In this document: positions 1 through 7,602 of the stretch, piece by piece | Numbering within the stretch: position 1 is the stretch's first letter | Layout: each line of letters opens with the position of its first letter | Origin: CAZLRH01 sp964562015 | GTDB taxonomy: Bacteria; Verrucomicrobiota; Verrucomicrobiia; Opitutales; JABDGR01 | Direction: 5' to 3' | Assembly: GCA_964562015.1 (NCBI GenBank) | Contig: CAZLRH010000001.1 | Location: 186,001-250,000, forward strand | Length of the DNA: 64,000 nt | The notes under the pieces: generated by a model | Told to the model about the DNA's origin: nothing | Database searches by the model: none | What the model saw: the letters and a program-made list of their open reading frames with translations, nothing else | Translations under genes and position numbers: made by a program

Positions 1-1239
1 GAAGCCGGTGAACCACTGATAGGTGAGCGGGCCACTGCTGCCGGTCACTACTACCGTGAAGGTGGCGGTCCGGCCCTTGCGCACGGTCTGCGGCTGTGGT
101 TGGGTGTAAATATTCGGCACCTCCGGCTGCGGAATGGGCTGGAGGCCGATGATGCCGTCCTCAATGTCGAACATGACATTGAATTTATAAAACATGGCGA
201 TGCCGGGATTCATACGGATACCGCCGCTGAGGTTTCCGTCCACCACAATCAAATTCTGCGCGCCGATGTTGCCGGTGAGATAGGAGAAAAAAGTCTGCAA
301 GTCCGCGTTCTGCAATTTGAAAGATGTGCCCGGAAGGATGGTGCCGGTATTGCCGCCGCCATTAATGAGGGTGGAGGGAACGCTGCCGCCGGCCGCTTGA
401 TTATTGTAGAAGACATTATTGTCGCCGCCGCCGGTGTCGAAAACCGTCGGGATGACGGCGGAAAAATTGCCGTTGCCGCTGAGCACCACGGTGGTGTTGC
501 CGACTTGCGCCTTCTGGTAGGCGTTGTCGCCGGACGGCAGCATTTCGCCGGTGGCGTTCATCGCCAGTTGAATGGGAAACTGGGCGATGGTTTCGTTGCT
601 CAAACCGACGATGAGATTGCCCGCGGACGCGCCCGCGCCGCCGGATTGCACAATGAAACCATTTTTCAGCCCCGGCCCGAGCACCAGTTGCGAAAGAACG
701 GTCGCCAGCGTGCTGTTGCCATAAAGGGCGCCGCCAAAATTGCCGTAAGTGTCATCCGAGAGGGCCGTGTTGCCGCCGTCGACGCTGTTTTGCCAATTCG
801 TGTAAGCTTGCAGCGGAGTATTGCTGCCGATCGCGATGATTTGGCCGACGTTGACGTTGGTCGCGGTGACGATGGCGTTGCCGTCCTGGTCGCCGATGGT
901 CACGTTGGCGCTGACGACATTGTAGTTATAACCAGTACCGCTCGCGAATGAGAAATTGCCGTCGCCGTACGCGGTCGAATTGGTCGCGGCGGTCGTGCCG
1001 GGCCACCAGGCGGGGTTGTAAGTGGAGAAAACATTGGGAGAACCGGTGTCGAGCAGGTAGGGATTGATGTGCCCGCCATTCAGGCCCACGTAAATGATCA
1101 AATGTCCGGTGCCGCCGGAGGTCGTATCGTGGTAAATGGGAATGACGTAGGGCCCGGAAGAATCGGCGTGAACCAGCGAAGTCGCGAGGGCGAGCGCGCC
1201 CAGGGCAGTCAAACGGGTCAAACAGGGAAGGAAGTGCAT
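1..1239 (-). CDS. Secreted pepsin-like aspartic protease with Ig-like domain (C-terminus beyond left edge)
   Basis: The reading frame from the ATG at 1239-1237 stays open for 413 codons to the window edge. Residues 1-25 are a signal peptide (MHFLPCL..., ending LVHA). Two aspartic-protease motifs follow: PYLLDTGSPNVF with Asp64, and VIPTVFDTGGGDNN with Asp268. The 204-residue spacing suits a bilobed family A1 (pepsin) fold rather than a single-lobe retropepsin. From about residue 370 the sequence becomes Ig-like (QTVRKGRTATFTVVVTGSSG, then YQWF). Pepsin-type enzymes are uncommon in bacteria. The gene lies 54 nt downstream of the PEP-CTERM gene on the same strand and may share its transcript. 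The fold assignment rests on motifs only; the protein could be an inactive structural relative. Confidence 0.7.
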   Translation of the reverse strand, partial: MHFLPCLTRLTALGALALATSLVHADSSGPYVIPIYHDTTSGGTGHLIIYVGLNGGHINPYLLDTGSPNVFSTYNPAWWPGTTAATNSTAYGDGNFSFASGTGYNYNVVSANVTIGDQDGNAIVTATNVNVGQIIAIGSNTPLQAYTNWQNSVDGGNTALSDDTYGNFGGALYGNSTLATVLSQLVLGPGLKNGFIVQSGGAGASAGNLIVGLSNETIAQFPIQLAMNATGEMLPSGDNAYQKAQVGNTTVVLSGNGNFSAVIPTVFDTGGGDNNVFYNNQAAGGSVPSTLINGGGNTGTILPGTSFKLQNADLQTFFSYLTGNIGAQNLIVVDGNLSGGIRMNPGIAMFYKFNVMFDIEDGIIGLQPIPQPEVPNIYTQPQPQTVRKGRTATFTVVVTGSSGPLTYQWFTGF

Positions 1240-1293
1240 GAGGAAAATAAAAGAGCGGAAGGAATTTCAAGTCAGGCCCAATTCTTAAACGGG

Positions 1294-2586
1294 TCAATCT
1301 TCAAACGAGCGGACTTTTGCAGTGTCGCGGTGCAGGTGTCGGCGCGCTGAAGCCACGACGAGCGCGAGCAGCCCGGCGGACCCGGCCCAGGCGCCGGGTT
1401 CAGGAATGGCGATGGCAAACACCGTGCCGTAGGCGAGGGAACCATCGGGGTCAAACGCGCCGCCCGCCGAAGTGGTCCCGAAGAGTTCGGTGCCGTCGGC
1501 ACTGGGGGTGAGATTATCGCGCGGGTTGATGCCGGTGGAAAAGTCGAGTGAAGCCAGGACACGGTAATCGGAACCGTCGAAATTCATGGCGAAGATGCTG
1601 CCATTGCCACTGGCGCCGCCGTTAAACGTGGTGCCATAAAAAACGCCGTTGAACAGCAGCAGCGAACCGTAGGGCCCGACGCCGTCATCGGTCACCAGCG
1701 GGTCACCAAACGAATGCAGCAAGGTCAAATTGCCACCCGTTTCATCGAGGGAAAAAAGCGTGCCCTGGCCGTTGGCGCCGCCCACCTGGGTCAGCCCGTA
1801 CAACGTCGTGCCCACACGCAGCAGGCTCCCGTGTTTGGCAAATCCGGGCGACGAGGGATCGCTGCTATTGAGCGAAAGGAGTGTCTGGTACGTCGCCGCC
1901 GGGTCGGGGGCAAACGGATCGAAGCGGAACACCGCGCCATTTCCGTAAAGGCCACCGGTCCGCCCGATGCCGAGCAGGTAAGTGCCGGTGCTGTCCCACG
2001 TCGGATAGTCGTGGATGGTGCCGGCAATGTTGCCCGCGCCGCCAAAATTAAAAATGTCCGTGTAGGTGCTCGTCGTGAGGTTGAAGGAAAAAGCCGCGCC
2101 GAGATTATGGGTGCCGCCCAGCGTGTCATAACCATAGAGCAAGCCGTTCGCGCCCGCGATGACGCCGGTGTGATCCTGCCAGCCGGTGGCTTGTTGCAAC
2201 GTGTAGAGATTCGTGAAATCCGTGCCGCCCGGCGTGATGGAAAAAAGCGTGCCGCCACCCGCGGCGTCGAGGTAAGTGGTGCGGTAGAAAAGGCCGTTTT
2301 CGTAGAGCAAATAGCCGTGGTGCGGCTGGTCGCCCGTCGTCGCATTGAAACTGAAGTAAGGATTGAAATTCGAGCCATCGGTGCCCATCGAGTAGAGAAG
2401 CCCGACGTCATTCACGCCCCCGGTGGCCGTGAAGCCGTAAAGCGTGCTGCCCAGCAAGACCAACGACCCCTCCGAATCCGAACCATCCGTGCCATTAAAA
2501 CTGCGCAGGACCTGCAATTGCGCGTGGGCGGCGAGAGGGCTGGTCGCGAGCAGAACGAGCAACAGGCGTGTGAATGTGACAAACAT
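1294..2586 (-). CDS. PEP-CTERM anchored protein made of GloVer-type tandem repeats
   Basis: A signal peptide covers about residues 1-22 (hydrophobic LLLVLLATSPLAA). About seven imperfect repeats of 40-50 residues then fill the protein, each with the pattern G-S-L-hydrophobic, LYG-T-x-x-GG, and G-hydrophobic-F-S/x-hydrophobic. The matching family is the GloVer tandem repeat of exported Verrucomicrobia proteins, likely beta-propeller-like. Near residue 396 an IPEPGAW motif starts a PEP-CTERM sorting signal: a hydrophobic helix followed by ARR, expected to be processed by an exosortase. The signal normally ends at the basic residues, but here about 15 more residues follow (HLHRDTAKVRSFED). The role is unknown; a surface or matrix protein is likely. 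Confidence 0.8.
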   Translation of the reverse strand: MFVTFTRLLLVLLATSPLAAHAQLQVLRSFNGTDGSDSEGSLVLLGSTLYGFTATGGVNDVGLLYSMGTDGSNFNPYFSFNATTGDQPHHGYLLYENGLFYRTTYLDAAGGGTLFSITPGGTDFTNLYTLQQATGWQDHTGVIAGANGLLYGYDTLGGTHNLGAAFSFNLTTSTYTDIFNFGGAGNIAGTIHDYPTWDSTGTYLLGIGRTGGLYGNGAVFRFDPFAPDPAATYQTLLSLNSSDPSSPGFAKHGSLLRVGTTLYGLTQVGGANGQGTLFSLDETGGNLTLLHSFGDPLVTDDGVGPYGSLLLFNGVFYGTTFNGGASGNGSIFAMNFDGSDYRVLASLDFSTGINPRDNLTPSADGTELFGTTSAGGAFDPDGSLAYGTVFAIAIPEPGAWAGSAGLLALVVASARRHLHRDTAKVRSFED

Positions 2587-2757
2587 TGTAACCTAAGACT
2601 AGCTAGCCAAGCGAGTTTGCCAATCTTGGAGCGGAAGCAGCCCTCCCACACAAGCCGATTCTAATAGTCCCGCCTGCATGAATTGAACGCAACCCATAGT
2701 TACCTTGGATTGTTTCCAGGATTGGACAGGCCTGCCACTCTGGATAGAACCCCTACT

Positions 2758-3348
2758 ATGAAAAGAAGCCGTCTCCTCGGTTTGGTTTTGCTGGCCGTGG
2801 TCGCAGCAGGCCTGGGGTTTGAGGCCTATAACTACTGGCATATCCGCGTAAGCTACTTCATTTTGGATCTTAAGACGGGCGACATGGAAATTCAGTATCA
2901 CGGTGAGCATTCTGTCTTACGTCTGCCTGATGACTTACGGAAACACGTCGAGGCCGATTCCCTGCCGCTCCCCGAGGCACAGCGTTTTATCAAGATGTCC
3001 CCGGCGTTTGGCGGCGAGCAAATCTACGGAGATGGATTTTTCTTTTATGCGATTGAGGCGGGTGGCGTCTTTTTTCCATCCATGTATGAACACAATTTTA
3101 CGGCGCTGGGACTCTGGTTAAAGATTGACCCGGCAACATTCAGGGAACGCCTCCGGCAATATCAAACCTACCTCTTGCAGGCCCGGCAGGAAAACAAACT
3201 ACCCATCTTTTATTTCGTGCCCGAGTTCCAATTCGGCATGAGCCCAAAGGACGCGGTTCTTACTGATGACGATTTATTTGACCTTGAAGTATTTCGTTCC
3301 AACATTGACATGATGTTAAGATCAAAGATTGAGGGGCCCCACCGTTAA
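2758..3348 (+). CDS. Membrane-anchored hypothetical protein
   Basis: I do not recognise a family. The ATG at 2758 is preferred over the upstream in-frame ATG at 2683 because it starts a clean anchor: MKRSR followed by hydrophobic residues 5-22. The remaining roughly 170 residues are soluble, rich in aromatic and acidic residues, and presumably periplasmic. The product is 196 aa. The next gene, a DUF6714 protein, starts 17 nt after the stop, so the two are probably cotranscribed. Codon use is less GC-rich than that of the flanking metabolic genes. Confidence 0.6.
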   Translation: MKRSRLLGLVLLAVVAAGLGFEAYNYWHIRVSYFILDLKTGDMEIQYHGEHSVLRLPDDLRKHVEADSLPLPEAQRFIKMSPAFGGEQIYGDGFFFYAIEAGGVFFPSMYEHNFTALGLWLKIDPATFRERLRQYQTYLLQARQENKLPIFYFVPEFQFGMSPKDAVLTDDDLFDLEVFRSNIDMMLRSKIEGPHR

Positions 3349-3365
3349 GAAATTTTTCATCCACA

Positions 3366-3923
3366 ATGAAGCCTCCCACCCTGGCCGAGATTGAGGAAAT
3401 GCAGCGCCGCGGTTTCGAGGCGGTTACCATCGCCAAGGCCCGCGAACATTACGAACGTGGCCAAAGGGCACTGAAACTCTGTACGCTGATTGAGGCGGCA
3501 TTTGCCGAGGTGCGATTGGGCAGTGGCATCGGACTTCATGAGGCGCGGGCGCTTGATGACTATGCCGACGGGAGCACCCAGGCCGCCGCCCGGGCGGAGG
3601 ACGAAAAGGAAGATTGGCAAAAAATTTCCGCGGCCACCTTGCGAGAGCGAAATAGCAGCCTTAGCTTTTTTGATGCGGCTGGCATGCGCTTCCATCTTCC
3701 CGCCTTTCTCATCTGCGATCTGCAGGGAGAGTATGGCTTCGACCTCGATTTTAAACTGACCCAGCTAAGCGATTACTCGAAAAATCAATTTACCCTGCTC
3801 GACCACAAGCAGCGCCTGGCGGTGTGCCTTTATCTACTACACATCGCAGATGACCCCGGCTATGCATTCGTACGTCCGCACATTCTGAGGGCACTAGAAG
3901 AATACTGGGCTTTGTCGGAATAA
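3366..3923 (+). CDS. DUF6714 family protein
   Basis: This 185-residue protein carries blocks I associate with DUF6714: an EAAFAEVRLGSGIGLHEA segment, then LDDYAD, DEKEDWQKI, and SSLSFFDAAGMRFHLPAFLI near the middle. It has no signal peptide or membrane segment, so it is probably cytosolic. The biochemical function of the family is unknown. The gene lies 17 nt after the anchored hypothetical gene and just before the PadR promoter, which begins 22 nt after its stop. The family call is from memory of conserved blocks. Confidence 0.75.
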   Translation: MKPPTLAEIEEMQRRGFEAVTIAKAREHYERGQRALKLCTLIEAAFAEVRLGSGIGLHEARALDDYADGSTQAAARAEDEKEDWQKISAATLRERNSSLSFFDAAGMRFHLPAFLICDLQGEYGFDLDFKLTQLSDYSKNQFTLLDHKQRLAVCLYLLHIADDPGYAFVRPHILRALEEYWALSE

Positions 3924-3945
3924 TGGCCTGACAACTGAAATCCCC

Positions 3946-3974
3946 TTGACATACCTAGAGGCACAAGGTATGTT
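3946..3974 (+). promoter_or_regulatory. Promoter of the padR-type gene (likely leaderless)
   Basis: A perfect -35 hexamer TTGACA (3946-3951) is followed 17 bp later by TATGTT (3969-3974). Only six bases separate the -10 box from the ATG at 3981, so the transcript should begin at or within a base or two of the start codon and lack a Shine-Dalgarno leader. Confidence 0.7.
3949..3973. promoter_or_regulatory. Palindromic operator, probably for the PadR regulator
   Basis: The arms ACATACCT (3949-3956) and AGGTATGT (3966-3973) are perfect inverted repeats separated by 9 nt. They cover the -35/-10 spacer and overlap both boxes. PadR repressors commonly bind such dyads in their own promoters, so autoregulation of the padR/membrane-protein pair is inferred. 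Confidence 0.65.
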
Positions 3975-3980
3975 GCGGAA

Positions 3981-4319
3981 ATGTTATCCAAGGAACTCGT
4001 GGCGGCGTCGTCCCGGCCGCTCGTCTTGTCCCTCCTGGCCGAGGGCGACAGCTACGGCTACGCGCTCTTGCAGCGGATTCGCGACGTCTCCGCCCGCGAA
4101 ATCGAATGGACGGACGGCATGCTCTATCCGGTGCTGCACCGGCTCGAGGCCGAGGGCCTCATTCTCTCGTCCTGGAAACTCGCGGACAATGGCCGCGAGC
4201 GCAAATATTACCGCCTGACCCCGCAGGGACGAAATGCCCTGCTCGGTGAGCGCCGCCAATGGCTGGCCGTCCACACCACTCTTTCCTCGTTATGGAACCT
4301 GCAACCCAGTTCGACCTAG
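3981..4319 (+). CDS. PadR family transcriptional regulator
   Basis: This 112-residue winged-helix protein has the PadR signature: an N-terminal LVLSLLAEGDSYGYALLQRI helix pair, then WTDGMLYPVLHRLEAEGLI (recognition helix and wing) and NGRERKYYRLTPQGR. It lacks the long dimerising C-terminal domain, so it is the short PadR-s2 type with one C-terminal helix. It is expected to bind the dyad overlapping its promoter as a dimer. Its last 28 nt overlap the start of the downstream membrane-protein gene, which implies translational coupling, as is usual for PadR-membrane protein pairs. Confidence 0.9.
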   Translation: MLSKELVAASSRPLVLSLLAEGDSYGYALLQRIRDVSAREIEWTDGMLYPVLHRLEAEGLILSSWKLADNGRERKYYRLTPQGRNALLGERRQWLAVHTTLSSLWNLQPSST

Positions 4320-4975
4320 CCGCCGCGCAACGGCGCTGGCGCGAAGCCCTCGCCACCCGCGAGGCCATCACGGCCGAGCGGGCGCGCGAATTGGAAACGC
4401 ATCTCGACGATGTCAGCGCCGAATTGCGTGCGCGCGGGCTTTCGGCGGAGGAGGCGTTTTGGGTGGCGGCGCACCGGCTGGGCGACCCGCAGGCCTTGGG
4501 CGAGCAATTTACCGCGGCCGACCCGGCGCCCGTCTGGCGCAACCGCGTGTTCTGGATCGCGGTGGGAATTTTGCTGAACATCATGGGGCAGCCGGCGGCG
4601 ATGGCCGCGGGCGGGGCGCTGTACTTCCTCGGCGGGCGGCTGGAGTCGCCGGGCCTGCAATTCGTGGTCATGTGGATTTTTCCGCTGGTGTTTATCGGCG
4701 GGGCGATTGCGCTTTTTGTCGGACTGGCCAAGGGCTGGTGGCCGCGGTTGTCGAATTTCGTCGAATGGTGCTGCTCGCGCCGCGCCCGCTACGCCTGGCA
4801 ATTTTTCGCGCTCGCGGCCATTCCCTTCCTGGCGGGGCTGGGCTTTTGGGGCTGGATGCTTTTGGGCCACCCGCTGGGCCGCCCGCTGTGGATCGTCCTT
4901 TATCCGTTATGGCCGGTGGCGCTCGCTTGCCTGGCGGCGGTTTATGCGCCGGTGCGCTCGACCGCCCGGAACTAA
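4292..4975 (+). CDS. Polytopic membrane protein paired with PadR
   Basis: The chosen ATG (4292) overlaps the padR end; an in-frame upstream start at 4259 would add 11 residues. The first 75 residues are soluble and helical, with a RELETHLDDVSAELRARGLSAEEAFW block like the permease prefix domain found beside PadR regulators. Roughly four hydrophobic segments follow, near residues 84-110, 124-152, 165-190 and 197-220. I see no ABC permease FtsX/MacB core, so it may be a stand-alone partner that receives a signal or alters the membrane. Function is unassigned. Confidence 0.7.
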   Translation: MEPATQFDLAAAQRRWREALATREAITAERARELETHLDDVSAELRARGLSAEEAFWVAAHRLGDPQALGEQFTAADPAPVWRNRVFWIAVGILLNIMGQPAAMAAGGALYFLGGRLESPGLQFVVMWIFPLVFIGGAIALFVGLAKGWWPRLSNFVEWCCSRRARYAWQFFALAAIPFLAGLGFWGWMLLGHPLGRPLWIVLYPLWPVALACLAAVYAPVRSTARN

Positions 4976-5029
4976 TTTCCGCTGCGGTGTATCATTAATT
5001 GAAGCCACGAGGCGTCCGCTAACTCCTTT

Positions 5030-6592
5030 ATGAAACCACTCAATCTTGTCTCCATTTTTGCCGCCGGCCTCGTGGGCGTCGCCCTCGGCTACGGTCTCGG
5101 GCACATGTATTCTCCCGCCCCAGCCTCGACCACCGCGGTGGTCACGGGACCGAATTCCGCCAAAAACAACGCCACGGCCACGGGCGGCAAATACGGCCAG
5201 AATGTCTCGCTCGACAGCTTGTTGAAAGCCACGGGCAAGCCCGATCCCGCCTTGCTGGCGCTCTGGGCAAAAAATATGACGCCGGAACAATGCGCCGAGG
5301 CCATGGCCCAGTTGCAAGGCCTGCCCGCCGGCCTCCAGCGCAATGCCATGCTGGGCGCGGTGATTGACGCCTGGGCCTCGAGCGACCCCGCGGGATTCCT
5401 TGCCACGAGTGATAAAGTGACGGTGCCGAAAATGCGCGAAGAAGGCGTCGATGCGGCCATCAAGGCCATGGCGGCCAACGATCCGAAAGCCGCGTTGCAA
5501 TGGCTCAAGGACAATCCGAGTTCCGCGTCCACGGCCTCCCAGCAGGCCCGCTTCGCCGCCGCGATCGCGGGGTTTGCGGCCAATGATCCGCATGGCGCGT
5601 TTGACACCGTCGCGGCCCTCGGCGAAGGCACGTACAAGGACCGGCAGTTGAAGACCGCGGCGTTTCGCGCGCTCTCGGACACGTTGACGGAGCAGGGACA
5701 ATTTGGCGATGTGGCGGCGATGTTCGGCGGCCTGCCGGATGGACAATCGAAAACCGATGCTTACGCGCGTCTCGCCCAAAGTTGGGCCGCCGCCAACCCG
5801 GCGGACGCCACCGCGTGGTATGCGAATGTGACCGACCCCGCCTTGCGCGCGCAATTGGGCTCCAAAATCGCCGACACCTGGGCCGCGAGCGATCCCGCCG
5901 CCGCCGCGTTGTGGGCTTCGCAAATGGATTTGAAAGCCGCCACGGACGACCCCAACAACTCCAACCAGGCCAATGGCCAGTTGCTGGCCAATGCGATTCG
6001 CTCGTGGTCTGCCTACGACCTCGATGCCCCGGCGACTTTTCTCAACGACTTGCCGGCGTCGCCGACCAAGGACCGCGCCGTCGCCACGTTCGCCCTCAGC
6101 GCCGCCGAGGAAGATCCGGCCGGCGCGCTGCAATGGGTGAGCACCATCAGCGACGAGCAAACGAAACAGGGCGTGACCTTCGGCGTGGCCTTGCAGGAGT
6201 TGCAGCAAGATCCGGATAATTTTCAGGATTTCGTGCAAAATGCCACGGCCCTCACCGACCAGCAAAAGCAAATGCTTTCGAATCTTCCGCCGGGCATGAT
6301 GCAAAATATCGGACGCTTTAATACGATGCTCGGCGGCGGCAACTCGCTCAGCACCATGATGCAGAACGCGATTGTCAACGGCCAGGGCTTTCCCGGCGGC
6401 GGGCGCGGCTTCGGCGGTCCCGGTGGGCCGGGCGGCCCGGGCGGCGGCCAGGGTGGCTTCGGCGGGCAAGGTGGAGGCCAAGGCGGCTTCGGCGGCGGTC
6501 AACAAGGCGCACCCGGCGGCCAGGGTGGTTTTGGACAGGGCGGCGGTCAAGGTGGCGGCCAGGGCAATTTTCGCGGTGCTCCCGGTGGCTGA
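5030..6592 (+). CDS. Anchored helical-repeat protein with Gly-rich tail
   Basis: The protein has 520 residues. Residues 5-22 form an N-terminal membrane anchor or uncleaved signal. From about 60 to 400 there are roughly eight helical repeats of 30-45 residues with the core W-A-x-x-D/N-P-x-A-A-x-x-W (for example WASSDPAGFLAT, AANDPKAALQWL, WAASDPAAAALW). Similar repeats occur in Verrucomicrobia and Planctomycetes proteins of unknown role. From about 445 to the end it is almost only Gly, Gln, Phe and Pro in GGxGGF units, a low-complexity tail. Scaffold or interaction roles are plausible but not shown. Confidence 0.75.
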   Translation: MKPLNLVSIFAAGLVGVALGYGLGHMYSPAPASTTAVVTGPNSAKNNATATGGKYGQNVSLDSLLKATGKPDPALLALWAKNMTPEQCAEAMAQLQGLPAGLQRNAMLGAVIDAWASSDPAGFLATSDKVTVPKMREEGVDAAIKAMAANDPKAALQWLKDNPSSASTASQQARFAAAIAGFAANDPHGAFDTVAALGEGTYKDRQLKTAAFRALSDTLTEQGQFGDVAAMFGGLPDGQSKTDAYARLAQSWAAANPADATAWYANVTDPALRAQLGSKIADTWAASDPAAAALWASQMDLKAATDDPNNSNQANGQLLANAIRSWSAYDLDAPATFLNDLPASPTKDRAVATFALSAAEEDPAGALQWVSTISDEQTKQGVTFGVALQELQQDPDNFQDFVQNATALTDQQKQMLSNLPPGMMQNIGRFNTMLGGGNSLSTMMQNAIVNGQGFPGGGRGFGGPGGPGGPGGGQGGFGGQGGGQGGFGGGQQGAPGGQGGFGQGGGQGGGQGNFRGAPGG

Positions 6593-6620
6593 GTTTTCGC
6601 AAGTAACCGAAAAGACTTTT

Positions 6621-6647
6621 CACCACAGAGACACCGAGAGCGCGGAG
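6621..6647. repeat. Interspersed repeat, family A (single arm)
   Basis: The stretch beginning CACCACAGAGACACCGAG and ending GCGCGGAG matches a purine-rich repeat that recurs in other spacers here (12169, 38681, 43423). The rest of the 252-nt spacer to 6844 holds diverged CGATTT/AAATCGG inverted pieces and no gene. Confidence 0.6.
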
Positions 6648-6844
6648 TGAAGAGACAGAAAAGAAGAGTAACCACTGATTTCGCAGATTGGCGCCGATTT
6701 CCCCCTGCGCGTAATCGGTGAAAATCGGTGGATTGATTTTTTTCGCGCGTTTCTGAACTTCGCGGACTTTGTGCTCGCGGTTGTGAATCTGCTTTCCGGG
6801 TTTGCGTGCGGTGGGGGAATTGATTCTCTGTCAGGCCTTCCGCC

Positions 6845-7396
6845 ATGCCCCGCTTCATCGCCTTTCTGCGCGCCATCAATGTGGGCGGTCGCAATGTGAA
6901 AATGGATCGGCTGCGGGCGCTTTGGGCGGAATTGAATTTTGACGGGGTCGAAACCTTCATCGCCAGCGGCAACATCATCTTTGTCGCCCAATCCGCCAAC
7001 GTCGTGGCGCTGAAAAAACGAATTGAAGCGCACCTCGCCAAGTCCCTGGGCTACGAAGTCCACACGTTTTTGCGCACCGACGCCGAGCTGGCCGCCGTCG
7101 CCCGGCACCAACCGTTCAGTCCGGCCCAATTGAAAAACGCCCGCGCGGTTTATATTGCCTTTCTGGAAGCGCCCCTGAGTGCTGCACATCAAAAAACTTT
7201 GGCCGGATTCCGCACGGAAATTGACGAGTTTCACTTTAATAAGCGCGAAGTGTATTGGCTGTGCCGGAAGTCGCAGAGCGAATCCAAATTCTCGAATGCC
7301 GTGTTTGAGCGGGCATTGAAACTCCGGGCCACTTTCCGCGGCGTGAAGACGGTGGTGAAACTTGCCGCAAAGTATCGGCCGATGGAAATTGGCTGA
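6845..7396 (+). CDS. DUF1697 family protein
   Basis: This 183-residue protein opens with FIAFLRAINVGGRNVKMDRL, and has the central FIASGNIIF and C-terminal RNWNT-like region that define DUF1697 (here SKFSNAVFERALKLRATFR). Family length and layout match. It is cytosolic and its biochemical role is unknown. The ATG lies about 10 nt after a CTGTCAGG tract with no strong ribosome binding site. It stands alone between spacer repeats and the duplicated araB 5' region. Confidence 0.9.
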   Translation: MPRFIAFLRAINVGGRNVKMDRLRALWAELNFDGVETFIASGNIIFVAQSANVVALKKRIEAHLAKSLGYEVHTFLRTDAELAAVARHQPFSPAQLKNARAVYIAFLEAPLSAAHQKTLAGFRTEIDEFHFNKREVYWLCRKSQSESKFSNAVFERALKLRATFRGVKTVVKLAAKYRPMEIG

Positions 7397-7416
7397 CGGC
7401 TGCCTTGGGCGTTCGC

Positions 7417-7451
7417 CTCTCCTTCGCGCTCTTCGCGCCTTCGCGGTGAAT
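7417..7451. repeat. Interspersed repeat, family A-like
   Basis: A pyrimidine-rich run of CTTCGCGC-type units ending in CGCGGTGAA resembles the other orientation of the family A arms. It sits directly upstream of the first araB 5' duplicate. Confidence 0.45.
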
Positions 7452-7474
7452 CTGATTACTTTCTGCGACCAGCC

Positions 7475-7579
7475 AAAACCCGGATTTGACGCCGCCGCGC
7501 CTCCGGGATTAACTTTTCCCATGGCCTGCACCCTCGGTCTGGATTTTGGCACCAACTCCGTCCGCGCGCTTGTCGTCCG
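7475..7579 (+). repeat. Direct repeat copy 1: duplicated araB promoter and 5' end (truncated araB)
   Basis: This 105-bp stretch repeats 8705-8809 exactly 1230 bp upstream, with two mismatches (7562, 7571). It includes the araB -35 (7486-7491) and -10 (7509-7514) boxes, the ATG (7521) and about 20 codons (MACTLGLDFGTNSVRALVVR). Past 7579 the araB frame is lost and unrelated residues follow, so this copy is a dead araB remnant. Confidence 0.95.
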
Positions 7580-7602
7580 CGATTCCGGCTCGGACAGACA
7601 AG

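Noticed and set aside
926..1297. A 123-codon frame on the - strand
   Set aside because: It overlaps the start of the aspartic protease in another frame; the protease frame with signal peptide and DTG motifs is the coherent one.
4907..6550. A 547-codon open frame on the - strand
   Set aside because: It is antisense to the repeat protein at 5030-6592 and has no domain signature; a shadow of the biased codon use.
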